Of a stretch of DNA of 64,000 bases, positions 31,721-39,438 are shown one piece after another. The translations under genes were made by a program, and so were the position numbers. The notes under the pieces are model-generated. The model was given only the letters and a program-made list of their open reading frames with translations, was not told the DNA's origin and made no database searches. Every line of letters begins with the position of its first letter. The first letter of the stretch is position 1. Location: NCBI RefSeq assembly GCF_001286805.1, contig NZ_CXYV01000001.1, positions 218,405-282,404 of the forward strand. Reading direction: 5' to 3'. The DNA comes from Kallipyga gabonensis (lineage in GTDB: Bacteria; Bacillota; Clostridia; Tissierellales; Peptoniphilaceae).

Positions 31721-31903
31721 TTGAAAAAACTTGTTCATATCGCAGGAAGGAAATTCTTTCTTCATGCGTTTTAACAACTTAAAACTCGGATTTCGTAATC
31801 CTAATTCAAGCTTCGTATAGCTTGATACGGTAATATCTAGCTTCTCCGCCATTTCCTTTTGAGTTAGCCTTTCCGATTGGCGTAACTTAGTGAGCCCTTC
31901 CAC
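31718..31903 (-). CDS. Small XRE-family regulator
   Basis: The product has 61 residues, essentially one helix-turn-helix domain: EGLTKLRQSERLTQKEMAEKLDITVSSYTKLELGLRNPSFKLLKRMKK. It starts at a GTG with AAAGGAGGGGAGA. It is the second small regulator transcribed leftward from the CI/Cro control region, with an operator-like copy at 31963-31973 just upstream. It may act as an additional Cro-like or antirepressor factor. Confidence 0.85.
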   Translation of the reverse strand: MEGLTKLRQSERLTQKEMAEKLDITVSSYTKLELGLRNPSFKLLKRMKKEFPSCDMNKFFQ

Positions 31904-31962
31904 TCTCCCCTCCTTTCAAGGCCTCCCCGTGCATACAGGTTTCATTGGGGCCTCTTTTTGTT

Positions 31963-31973
31963 TACTTAAAGTG
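31963..31973. promoter_or_regulatory. Fourth CI/Cro operator copy
   Basis: TACTTAAAGTG matches the operators at 32226-32283 in 10 of 11 bases. It lies between the Cro-like gene and the second XRE gene. Confidence 0.6.
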
Positions 31974-32177
31974 TCATTTTTCATCAAAAAAAAGAGCGCC
32001 AACACTCGTCCCAAAAATTTCGGCTAGTTTAACCTTCACAGTATCGCTTGGAGCTCTTTCTCCATTTTCGTACATGCTCACCGTTGAAATGGCGACACCA
32101 AGCTGATTGGCTAAATCTCTCTGCGTTATATTAAGCATAGACCGATATTCTTTAATGCGGTCTCCGGCTTTGCACAT
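31974..32177 (-). CDS. Cro-like repressor
   Basis: The product has 67 residues: DRIKEYRSMLNITQRDLANQLGVAISTVSMYENGERAPSDTVKVKLAEIFGTSVGALFF, a single XRE domain. It is divergent from the CI-like gene, with three operators between them. It would favour lytic growth by shutting off repressor synthesis. Confidence 0.88.
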   Translation of the reverse strand: MCKAGDRIKEYRSMLNITQRDLANQLGVAISTVSMYENGERAPSDTVKVKLAEIFGTSVGALFFDEK

Positions 32178-32211
32178 TTTGGCTTCACCCCCCTTCCCTT
32201 ATGTTGAATCA

Positions 32212-32289
32212 AGGATATCATAATTCACTTAAAGTGTCAACACTCAAAGTGACATTTTTATTGACCCTATTTCACTAAAAGTGTATACT
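32212..32289. promoter_or_regulatory. CI/Cro operator-promoter region
   Basis: Three 11-bp sites CACTNAAAGTG lie at 32226-32236, 32241-32251 and 32273-32283. A rightward promoter TTGACC-17-TATACT (32261-32289) has the third site in its spacer. A leftward promoter TTGACA-17-TATCCT (32240 to 32212) has the first site in its spacer. This is the classical divergent lysogeny switch. Confidence 0.85.
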
Positions 32290-32313
32290 ATTAAAAAGAA
32301 AGGGGGAGTGTGT

Positions 32314-32823
32314 ATGAAAACCGGGGATATTATTAAGTTATTAAGAGAACGTGAGGGGATGAGCCAATCTAGGCTGGCAGAAATTCTTAACCTTTCACGG
32401 AGTGCCGTTTCAATGTATGAGTCAAACAACAGAGTACCCAGTACATATGTACTCCAAGACCTATCGGATATCTTTAATGTTGATGTCGATTACTTGCTTG
32501 GTAAAACGACTAAGACAACAATTCTTCCAGAAAGAATTGAATATGAAAATAAGCAAATCCTATTCAAAGATGAAAACTTCACCTTAATCTCCCCCACCCG
32601 TGTGATCAAACCCAATGCGGAAGATTTCCTGTCCTCCTCCTTATACAGTATGACCGATGAGCGAGAAACCGACGGAGAACGTCCCTCCCGTGAGGAGATC
32701 CTGATCTGGCTTAGGGACCACGTCCGGATGGCGGCCTTCGATGGGCAAAACTACGAGGATCGGGACGACGAAAGCCTCTATAGGCTCTACAAGGAGCTGA
32801 AAGATGAAGCGGAAAGAGATTGA
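32314..32823 (+). CDS. CI-like repressor (XRE domain)
   Basis: The product has 169 residues from ATG 32314 with AAAGGGGGAG: MKTGDIIKLLREREGMSQSRLAEILNLSRSAVSMYESNNRVPSTYVLQDLSDIFNVDVDYLLGK. The C-terminal half is acidic and lacks a LexA-like peptidase, so inactivation probably depends on the ImmA protease gene that overlaps its end by 20 bases. It would maintain lysogeny by binding the three sites upstream. Confidence 0.88.
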   Translation: MKTGDIIKLLREREGMSQSRLAEILNLSRSAVSMYESNNRVPSTYVLQDLSDIFNVDVDYLLGKTTKTTILPERIEYENKQILFKDENFTLISPTRVIKPNAEDFLSSSLYSMTDERETDGERPSREEILIWLRDHVRMAAFDGQNYEDRDDESLYRLYKELKDEAERD

Positions 32824-33148
32824 GGAGATCGTCACAGGGATTAAGGAGTGCTACTACTTCCTATCCTTGGAGGAACTGATTGAAGCCATCGGCATCTCCT
32901 TGAAGGTGGTCCCGAGTGAATCCTCTGCGCTGAACGACTCTCCTGCCTGCTATATCAAGGTTGACGATAAAGAGATGATTTTTTTATCCGATGCCTGCCC
33001 TGTGGAATTACAGGCAAAAGTCCTAGCCCATGAGCTTGGCCACGCTATCCTCCATGATGTAGAGATGGCCCACTACAGTTTTCTTTTTAAGGGAAGAAAA
33101 CTGGAAGAGGAAGCCGACTACTTTGCGGAGCTGTTGATGGATTTTTAG
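32804..33148 (+). CDS. ImmA/IrrE family metallopeptidase
   Basis: The product has 114 residues with the zinc protease motif LAHELGHAILHD and a downstream acidic residue context LEEEADYFAELLMDF. ImmA-type proteases cleave phage repressors on induction, as in ICEBs1 and related prophages. It overlaps the repressor gene, so they are co-transcribed. Length and domain are typical. Confidence 0.92.
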   Translation: MKRKEIEEIVTGIKECYYFLSLEELIEAIGISLKVVPSESSALNDSPACYIKVDDKEMIFLSDACPVELQAKVLAHELGHAILHDVEMAHYSFLFKGRKLEEEADYFAELLMDF

Positions 33149-33211
33149 GAGGAGATAAACAGGGAATAAATCAAATCAGTTGATTTATAGGCCCATATTT
33201 CACAATTCAGT

Positions 33212-33357
33212 TTGATTCTGTTAGGGGAATGCAATATAATATAAATACAGTCAATTAAGGACTGTTAGATCTGGTTTTAACCCATCTAAACCCTTTATCC
33301 ATTCCCTGACAGTATGGCCCTAGCATAATTAGGTGTCCAGAGCTCAGGGATTTTTTT
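33212..33357 (+). promoter_or_regulatory. Promoter and attenuator-like leader RNA of the NYN gene
   Basis: The promoter TTGATT-17-TATAAT (33212-33240) predicts a start near 33247. The roughly 110-base leader contains hairpin 1 ACAGTC/GACTGT (33247-33265), hairpin 2 TAGAT..GG/CC..ATCTA (33266-33288) and a long terminator with closing stem CCCTGA/TCAGGG (33304-33349) and T7. The T-run abuts the ribosome-binding site GAGGAG of the NYN gene. Expression therefore needs readthrough. The order promoter-RNA-terminator-toxin-like gene recalls type III toxin-antitoxin loci, but no tandem RNA repeat is seen. Confidence 0.7.
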
Positions 33358-33369
33358 GAGGAGAAGAAA

Positions 33370-34062
33370 ATGCAAATAGCGATATTAATTGATGGAGCAT
33401 TCTATTTAAACCGTGCGAAGAAAATTTTTGGAACAAGATCCCCCGAACAAGCGGCAAATATTTTAGTTGCCTATTGTAGTTCGCATATCAAACTTTCGAA
33501 GATCCATTCCCCTAATGCTGAGTTATATAGAATCTTCTACTATGATTGCCCACCTGCAGAAATAAAAACAATTCATCCAATCACACAAAAGCCAATCAAT
33601 TATATTAAAACTCCTACGGCAAAATGGAGACTAGATTTCTTCGAGGAATTAAGGAAGAAAAGAAAACTTGCATTAAGGCTTGGTGTGATGGACGAAAAGA
33701 ATCCAACATGGTGTCTTAGAGGAAGGAAATTAAGCCAACTTCTTTCTGGAAAAATTAAACCAGAAGACTTATCTGAAAATGATATTCATCTCGATACACG
33801 CCAAAAAGGTGTTGATATGAAAATTGGTCTGGATATATCTTCTCTTGCATATAAAAAGCAAGCTCAGCAAATCATTTTGATAGCTGGAGATAGTGATTTT
33901 GTACCTGCTGCGAAAGCTGCACGTCGAGAAGGCATAGATTTTATACTGGATCCCATGTGGTCTCATATTAAATCCGGTCTAAACGAGCATATTGATGGGC
34001 TAAGATCCGCCGTAGATGGCCCTGATGAATATGGAAAGTTTTCAGGCCGCATAAAAAATTAA
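33370..34062 (+). CDS. NYN-domain (PIN-like) putative ribonuclease
   Basis: The product has 230 residues and matches the NYN/LabA-like fold: QIAILIDGAFYLNRAKKIF at the N-terminus, KGVDMKIGLDISSLAYKKQAQQIILIAGDSDFVPAAKAARREGIDFIL in the second half. The four conserved acidic residues of PIN-like nucleases are D8, D in KGVDMK, D in GLDI and D in GDSDF. It probably cleaves RNA. It lies in the cargo position between the lysogeny module and integrase and is flanked by two structured RNAs, which suggests a defence or toxin role. The DNA is AT-rich compared with the integrase. Confidence 0.85.
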   Translation: MQIAILIDGAFYLNRAKKIFGTRSPEQAANILVAYCSSHIKLSKIHSPNAELYRIFYYDCPPAEIKTIHPITQKPINYIKTPTAKWRLDFFEELRKKRKLALRLGVMDEKNPTWCLRGRKLSQLLSGKIKPEDLSENDIHLDTRQKGVDMKIGLDISSLAYKKQAQQIILIAGDSDFVPAAKAARREGIDFILDPMWSHIKSGLNEHIDGLRSAVDGPDEYGKFSGRIKN

Positions 34063-34077
34063 GCTAACTATATATGC

Positions 34078-34169
34078 AAAAAAAAAGATAACCCCAGGCG
34101 CATAGGATTGCTCAGCCTTTGGCCTACCCCATTCTGGGACCCAGCGTTACTCCTTCACAAGTTATCTTT
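34078..34169 (-). ncRNA. Compact convergent small RNA with its own promoter and terminator
   Basis: On the minus strand a promoter TTGTAA-16-TAAAAT (34203 to 34176) predicts a start at about 34169. Exactly there begins AAAGATAAC, which pairs with GTTATCTTT at 34092 to 34084 and continues into a T9 run. The roughly 90-base RNA can form inner hairpins such as GGCC-AAA-GGCT and GCA-..-TGC. It is transcribed towards the 3' end of the NYN gene. No ORF is present. The family is not recognised. Confidence 0.65.
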
Positions 34170-34243
34170 ATCTATATTTTAAGCGGTTTGTTAGAATTTA
34201 CAAGCTCTACATCTTATAGTGCGGGCTAGCAGAAAGAATACAC

Positions 34244-34372
34244 TTGAACCACTTCCAATGGATTGATATCATATACCTAAGCTAAACAAAGAGTTTAGCG
34301 TAATACTATTTCAATCCTTGGAAGTAAGTCCCCCACGATACGGGAACGGCTGAAACCAAGGATTTATTTTTT
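34244..34372 (+). promoter_or_regulatory. Promoter and attenuator-like leader of the integrase gene
   Basis: The promoter TTGAAC-17-TATCAT (34244-34272) is followed by hairpin GCTAAAC/GTTTAGC (34281-34299) and a long stem AATCCTTGG/CCAAGGATT (34313-34364) ending in T6 (34367-34372). The ribosome-binding site AAGGAGGG of the integrase follows. The arrangement mirrors the NYN leader and implies conditional readthrough. Confidence 0.65.
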
Positions 34373-34390
34373 CTTAAGGAGGGACTGCCA

Positions 34391-35497
34391 ATGACAATTA
34401 CAAAGTACTCCACCAAGAAAGGTGATCGGTATAAGCTCACGGAGCACCTTGGCATGAATCCGATCACAGGGAAGCGGATTATGGTGACACGAAGGGGCTT
34501 CAAGACAAAGAAGGAAGCCCAAAGCGCCGTCAATGCCCTCCACTATGCCTATGATACCGGGAAAATGGAAACGCCAACCAACCTAACCTATCAAACAGCG
34601 TATAAGAAGTGGCTTACCTACTATAAGGACACGGTGAAGGAATCCACCCTCAATAAGACCTGCGGGTATTTCGACCATCACATTCTTCCGGCTTTCGGGC
34701 AGATGTTTCTTTCGGATATTCGGCCTATTGATTGCCAGGACTTTGCGGACGCCTTGTCAGAGAAATTTACCTCATATGGGAAAGTCTATGACTACGCTAG
34801 AAGAGTCTACGACTACGCCTATAAGACCGGCATCGTTGATAAGCAAAATCCCTTTGACCGGGTAATCAAGCCCAAAAAGAAGGCTGAAAAGAAGGAAGCA
34901 GAATTCCTGGAGATCGAAGAACTTCGAGAACTACTGGATGCCATAGATGATCCCATGTGGAAGGCCTATTTCCGCTTACTGGCATTTACAGGCATGAGAA
35001 AAGGGGAATCCCTGGCTCTACAATGGACTGACCTTGATTTTAAGAATAAGATCATTGAGATATCAAAAACGGTTACTTTAGGGATGGGGAATATCCCTTA
35101 TGTCACAAGTACGAAAACAACAGCCGGGAACCGGACAATTAGCCTAGACGATGAAACCCTCCAGGCCTTAAAGGATTATAGGAGTACACAGTCCCCTATC
35201 CCCATGAACGGCTATATCTTTTCATCTGCCATGGGAAAGCCCATACCACTAAGCAAGCCCTATGTGAAGCTGCAGTCAGCCCTAAAAAGAACATCCATCG
35301 ATAAAAAGATCAACGTACACTCCCTGAGGCATACCCACTGCTCTATGCTTTTTGCCGCTGGCTGGTCGCTTAAGGAAGTCCAGGACAGACTGGGTCATTC
35401 TGACATTAAGACTACGATGGACATCTACGCCCATGTCACGAAAGAAGCCAAAAAGAAGTCCATGGATTCATTCATTGACTACATCAAAAGCGTTTGA
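34391..35497 (+). CDS. int: Tyrosine recombinase integrase
   Basis: The product has 368 residues. An AP2-like arm-binding N-terminus (KKGDRYKLTEHLGMNPITGKRIMVTRRGFKTKKEAQ), the SAM-like core-binding domain and the catalytic domain are all present. Catalytic residues are R in GMRKGES, H..R in HSLRHTH, H in LGHSDI and Y in TMDIYAH. It inserts the prophage into tRNA-Ala; the att core lies 60 bases downstream. The preceding AAGGAGGG is strong. Confidence 0.96.
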   Translation: MTITKYSTKKGDRYKLTEHLGMNPITGKRIMVTRRGFKTKKEAQSAVNALHYAYDTGKMETPTNLTYQTAYKKWLTYYKDTVKESTLNKTCGYFDHHILPAFGQMFLSDIRPIDCQDFADALSEKFTSYGKVYDYARRVYDYAYKTGIVDKQNPFDRVIKPKKKAEKKEAEFLEIEELRELLDAIDDPMWKAYFRLLAFTGMRKGESLALQWTDLDFKNKIIEISKTVTLGMGNIPYVTSTKTTAGNRTISLDDETLQALKDYRSTQSPIPMNGYIFSSAMGKPIPLSKPYVKLQSALKRTSIDKKINVHSLRHTHCSMLFAAGWSLKEVQDRLGHSDIKTTMDIYAHVTKEAKKKSMDSFIDYIKSV

Positions 35498-35556
35498 TGT
35501 TATCAGACTGTTATCGACAGGCACGGAAAGCAAGGGAAACAGCGTTTCTTTATATC

Positions 35557-35570
35557 CCCATCGGATCCAT
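35557..35570 (+). other. attR core
   Basis: Identical to the attL core at 1105-1118. The bases to its right (AAAAGATAACCCC...) should be the original 3' flank of tRNA-Ala. Confidence 0.88.
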
Positions 35571-35580
35571 AAAAGATAAC

Positions 35581-35613
35581 CCCATCCTGCGTAAACAGGG
35601 TGGGATTTTTTTT
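35581..35613 (+). terminator. Terminator, probably the displaced tRNA-Ala terminator
   Basis: CCCATCCTG pairs with CAGGGTGGG (one G-U) over a 6-base loop and is followed by A and T8. It starts 10 bases right of attR. Before integration it would lie just after tRNA-Ala. It now ends integrase transcripts and faces the end of the metallo-beta-lactamase-fold gene. Confidence 0.85.
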
Positions 35614-35615
35614 CA

Positions 35616-36680
35616 TCAAAATTCAATTTTCTGCTCCGAGGTAATTGCTTCAGAGTGGTAGGGAATGGCCCTTGAAAAGTGGTTCTGCCCCACCAGCCTC
35701 TCATACTGTCTCAGATTCTGGTGGACGGGGTAGCGCCACTCTTCCATGAGCCCCCGATTGACCAGCTCTTTGCTAAAGGAGCCTTCTTCCAGGGTTCCCG
35801 TCATGACCCCTATTCCGCCAAGGGAGAGGATATGGTCCGCTATCTTTCGGGCACATGGGCTTTTAAGCTGAGGGTCGGAGACAAAGACTATCCCCTCCCC
35901 TTCCCCGTTATAGGGCGTCACCGACCGGCATATCTGAGCCGGCTTGTACCAAAATCCACCTTCCCTCTGCTTGGCGAGATTTTCCAGAAACAAGTCATCT
36001 CCGAAGCAAGACACTTGACCCCGGCCTGCAGAAAAGAGGGCCAAAATTTCCAGTCCGCGTCCATATTTGGGCACAGGAAAAAGAAGGAGAGCGTGTTTGG
36101 ACAAGAGGCACTCAGTCCCCTGAATGAGCCGGTCACAGGATAGAGCATAGGGCCTATCATCCGGGCCATAGGCGCAGTCCAGGATGGCCAGGTCGGCCGT
36201 CTGACCTCGAATGGGATCACAGGCATAGACCTTTGTCTCCTCAATGTAGTCGCCCGAAAAGAGGATGGCCCGATCGCCTTCCTCAAAGCGGTACCATACG
36301 CTCCCCGCGCAGTGGCCGGTCCGCCCCCAAGTCAGTTTAAGCTTTTGGAAGTGCCCCTTTCCCACCGGACACAAGCCTTCCAGAGCAAGGGGTCTTTTGA
36401 CCGGAAAGGGGAGCTGAGTCAGGGTCTCCCTTGAAGCGATAACGCGGCCCGAAAATCCCTTTTTAAAGAGCCAGGGAAGGGCCCCCGTATGGTCGCCGTG
36501 ACTGTGGGTCAAGAAGACCGCATCCATGCGGCCGATCTGATCTTCCGTCAGCCGGGGATAGGGTTCTTGGGGCATGCCGGCCATCTTCCCACAATCTACA
36601 AGAAAAGTGACTTCCCTTCCCCTTACCAGAAAGGCGTTGCGGCCGTGCTCACCCACGCCGCCTGCAATGATCAACTCCAA
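35616..36680 (-). CDS. Metallo-beta-lactamase-fold hydrolase (beta-CASP-like)
   Basis: The product has 354 residues from a TTG at 36680 one base after the permease stop, with AAAGAGG upstream. It has the metal-binding motif FLTHSHGDHTGALPWL, then GRTGHCAGSVWYRF and ILFSGDY, matching the MBL fold with an inserted cap as in RNase J/CPSF-like or related hydrolases. The substrate is unknown. It is the last gene of the ABC importer operon; the association may be functional or only transcriptional. Confidence 0.8.
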   Translation of the reverse strand: MELIIAGGVGEHGRNAFLVRGREVTFLVDCGKMAGMPQEPYPRLTEDQIGRMDAVFLTHSHGDHTGALPWLFKKGFSGRVIASRETLTQLPFPVKRPLALEGLCPVGKGHFQKLKLTWGRTGHCAGSVWYRFEEGDRAILFSGDYIEETKVYACDPIRGQTADLAILDCAYGPDDRPYALSCDRLIQGTECLLSKHALLLFPVPKYGRGLEILALFSAGRGQVSCFGDDLFLENLAKQREGGFWYKPAQICRSVTPYNGEGEGIVFVSDPQLKSPCARKIADHILSLGGIGVMTGTLEEGSFSKELVNRGLMEEWRYPVHQNLRQYERLVGQNHFSRAIPYHSEAITSEQKIEF

Positions 36681-36681
36681 G

Positions 36682-38343
36682 TCAGGCCTCTTTCCTTTTA
36701 TCGACAAGACGGTTGAAAATCAGGAGTGCGGTCGTGGTGATCAGGACGCAGAGAACAGCCATGGCCATACCTAGGGAGACGCTCCCCTGTTCAAATTCCC
36801 GGTTGATGTAAGTGGAGACGACCAGGGTGTTGGGCGGGGCGATGAGGCTAGCCGTTACGAGCTCGCGGAAGGCGATGATGAAAATCATCATCCAGCCGGC
36901 AAAGATGCCTCGGGAGATCATGGGCAGGGTGATCCAGCGAAAGACATAGGCCGGCGTTCCCCCGAAGGTCCGTCCTGCTTCCAGAAGACTCTCGTTGATC
37001 TGGCTGTAGGCGGAGGTCACATACTGGACCGTATAGGGCAAGTAGAGGACCACATAGGCCAGGACCATGATGCCCAGGGTGTTATAGAGCGGGATGACAT
37101 TGTAAATGGCATTCCAGAAAAGCATGATGCCGATGACCAGAACGATACTTGGTAGCATTTCCGGAAGGAGGCTGATCCCTTCCAGAGCTTTCTTGAAAAA
37201 GCCCTTGGACTTTCGAACCGTAAGAACAACAGCCGTCCCAATCACCGAGCAAATCGTGGCGGAGGATACGGCGAGAAAGAGACTTTTCCATATGGATGAG
37301 AGGGCTTTGGGCGTGGACATCAGCTCCCTGTAGTGTTCCAGAGTGAAGTTGCCGGCCGCCAGGCCAAAGCCCCGAAGTTTGATCAGGGAGGTGGAGATGA
37401 TGGAGAAATAGGGAATCCCGATCGCCACAAAGGCAACCAGAAGGACCCATGCCCATGCCCCCACCTGGCCCATGGCGGAAAGCTTCCCTCTAGCCGGGCG
37501 GGTTCCTTTGCCGCTCACCAAGCGGTAGCTCTTCTTGTTGGTGATGTAGCTCTGCAGCAGCCACATGGCCATGCAAATGCAGACCAGAATGGAGGAGAGG
37601 CTGGCCGACCGGCCGAAATCAATGGGCGCCGTCGTGGAATAGCGGTGAATGTCCGTGGTGAAGACATAAAAGCCGATCCGACGGCCCAGGGTGTAGGGCG
37701 TCCCGTATTCCGACAGGGTTTTGACGAAGACCAGAAGGGCGCCGATGGCGTAGTTACCCGTGAGGAGGGGTGCAAAAATCTTTCTGAGCCTGAGGCCGAA
37801 GCCCGCCCCGAAGACTGCCCCGCTTTCCTCCAGGCTGGCCGGAATGTTCAGGATGGCGTTCTTGAGCATGGTCATGAGGAAGGGAAAGACGTGCAGGCTC
37901 ATGACCAGGACAAGGCCCCCGAAGCAGAAGAAAGCCTCCGACCATGAGCCGGTGGAAGGAAAGAGCTGCTGGAAGAGGCCCTTCTTCTGCATGAACAAAA
38001 TCCAGCCCATGGAAGCAATATAGGGAGGGGTCATGAAGGGGATCATAAAAAGAATATCCAGCCAGCCGTGCTTCTTGAGCTGGGTGCGCGCCAGGAGATA
38101 GGCCGTCGGCACAGCAATAATCGTCGAACAAAGGACGACACAAATGCCCAGGAGAAGAGAGTTGAGGACGGTTTGAACATTCTCAGGGCTTGCAATGATC
38201 TGCCATGCCTGATACAGATCAAGGCGGCCATCAATGATGACCGCCTTGGCGAATACTGTAATCAAAGGGCAGAGAATAAAACCGGTCAAGACCGCCAACA
38301 GGAGGGCCGGTGGCAGTTTCTTTTTCAGATGGATTGGTCTCAT
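36682..38343 (-). CDS. Fe3+-type ABC transporter permease, fused two-domain
   Basis: The product has 553 residues with about twelve membrane segments and two BPD-type permease modules. Each module has an EAA loop: LEESGAVFGAGFGLRLRKIFAPLL and LLEAGRTFGGTPAYVFRWITLPMI. This duplicated form is typical of FbpB/SfuB iron importers and of aminoethylphosphonate-type systems. It forms the membrane channel for the binding protein and ATPase genes upstream. Confidence 0.9.
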   Translation of the reverse strand: MRPIHLKKKLPPALLLAVLTGFILCPLITVFAKAVIIDGRLDLYQAWQIIASPENVQTVLNSLLLGICVVLCSTIIAVPTAYLLARTQLKKHGWLDILFMIPFMTPPYIASMGWILFMQKKGLFQQLFPSTGSWSEAFFCFGGLVLVMSLHVFPFLMTMLKNAILNIPASLEESGAVFGAGFGLRLRKIFAPLLTGNYAIGALLVFVKTLSEYGTPYTLGRRIGFYVFTTDIHRYSTTAPIDFGRSASLSSILVCICMAMWLLQSYITNKKSYRLVSGKGTRPARGKLSAMGQVGAWAWVLLVAFVAIGIPYFSIISTSLIKLRGFGLAAGNFTLEHYRELMSTPKALSSIWKSLFLAVSSATICSVIGTAVVLTVRKSKGFFKKALEGISLLPEMLPSIVLVIGIMLFWNAIYNVIPLYNTLGIMVLAYVVLYLPYTVQYVTSAYSQINESLLEAGRTFGGTPAYVFRWITLPMISRGIFAGWMMIFIIAFRELVTASLIAPPNTLVVSTYINREFEQGSVSLGMAMAVLCVLITTTALLIFNRLVDKRKEA

Positions 38344-38358
38344 ATGCCCTCAGCTCCC

Positions 38359-39438
38359 TTATTTCGTGATGCTGTTGAGCTTGGCTGCAGTATCGGAAGC
38401 CACATCCATCATCTTTGACCAGTCGGTCTTAATTTGAGGAATGTCGGCAAGGTTGGTGCGCTTGTCGCTTGTGATATCTTTGCGGCCGGACAAGAGGTAG
38501 GCGTCGGCAACCACCTTCTGCGCTTCATCGCTGAAGAGGAAGTCCACGAAGGCCTTGGCGTTGTCCATGTTGGGGGCCGTCTTGAGGATCATGGCCGGAC
38601 GGGGGTTGACCACTGTGCCGGAGGCAGGATAGTAGATGTTCAGAGGCTCACCCTTATTGATGGAGGAGTAAGCATTGTAGTCAACGCCGGCGATCAGGAT
38701 CCCCTTCTCTCCAGTGGTGACGGCTTCAAGGGCGGCTTTGTTGGCGCCGGGAACGGTCAGGCCATTGTCGGCCCATCCCTGCATGACAGCTTCGCCATCG
38801 TCCGTACCGGTTACCAGGCCGGCCAGGAAGTCCTTGCAGGCACCGGATTTTTCAGGATCAGGAATAGCGATCATATCTTTATACTTGGCATCGGCCAGGT
38901 CTTTCCAGTCGGCATTGAGTTCAGGAACGATCTCTGTATTGTAGATGACACCGACGGCGGAAGCGCTATAGCCGAAGATTGTGCTGTCGCTGTCGATCCA
39001 GCCTTCATTGATCTTGTCCTTTTCAACCGGGCTATAGCTTTCCAGCTGTCCATCCGCTTTCATAGTCAATCCGTCGGACCAAGAGGCCAGGACGACCACA
39101 TCGGCCACCGGATTGGCCTTTTCGGCTTCCAGACGGGCCAAGATTTCACCGGTGGTACCCTGGAACAGCTCGACCTCTACGCCGGTCTTCTCGGTGAAGG
39201 CGGCGGCCAACTTGTCAGCCAATTTGGCGGGGCTGGGCATGTAGATAGTGACTTTACCGGAAAGCCCAGCTTTGCTTTCTTCAGAAGCCGGCTCAGTGCT
39301 TTCGGATGTGCTGGTTTCTTCCTGAGATTGGGCACTTTCAGAGCCGCTTGTCTCTTTTGAAGGTGTCGAGTTGCCACAGGCGGCAAGGCTCAGACAGAGG
39401 CAGAAGGCGAGCAATAACGATACGATAGTTTTTTTCAT
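38359..39438 (-). CDS. ABC transporter substrate-binding lipoprotein (FbpA-like)
   Basis: The product has 359 residues from ATG 39438. The lipoprotein signal peptide is MKKTIVSLLLAFCLCLSLAACG with lipobox LAAC. A Ser/Glu/Thr-rich linker (SKETSGSESAQSQEETSTSE) is followed by an AfuA/FbpA-type domain: KVTIYMPSPAKLADKLAAAFTEKTGVEVELFQGTTGEILARLEAEK...VDVVVLAS-type, and SAVGVIYNTEIVP. It probably binds ferric iron or a similar anion complex. It overlaps the ATPase stop by 4 bases. Confidence 0.88.
   Translation of the reverse strand: MKKTIVSLLLAFCLCLSLAACGNSTPSKETSGSESAQSQEETSTSESTEPASEESKAGLSGKVTIYMPSPAKLADKLAAAFTEKTGVEVELFQGTTGEILARLEAEKANPVADVVVLASWSDGLTMKADGQLESYSPVEKDKINEGWIDSDSTIFGYSASAVGVIYNTEIVPELNADWKDLADAKYKDMIAIPDPEKSGACKDFLAGLVTGTDDGEAVMQGWADNGLTVPGANKAALEAVTTGEKGILIAGVDYNAYSSINKGEPLNIYYPASGTVVNPRPAMILKTAPNMDNAKAFVDFLFSDEAQKVVADAYLLSGRKDITSDKRTNLADIPQIKTDWSKMMDVASDTAAKLNSITK

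Larger units (their letters stand above)
1105..35570. mobile_element. Integrated siphophage (prophage)
   Basis: Both ends carry the 14-bp direct repeat CCCATCGGATCCAT (1105-1118 and 35557-35570). The left copy is inside tRNA-Ala and the right copy is 59 bp beyond the integrase stop. The interior holds complete lysis, tail, head, packaging, replication, immunity and integration modules in the usual order for a Bacillota siphophage. No structural gene is visibly broken; terL is interrupted by an intron expected to self-splice and terS lacks a normal start codon. It could therefore be inducible. Confidence 0.93.

Noticed and set aside
37333-37947. A 204-codon plus-strand ORF opposite the permease
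   Set aside because: Its translation is low-complexity and it is antisense to a well supported membrane protein gene.
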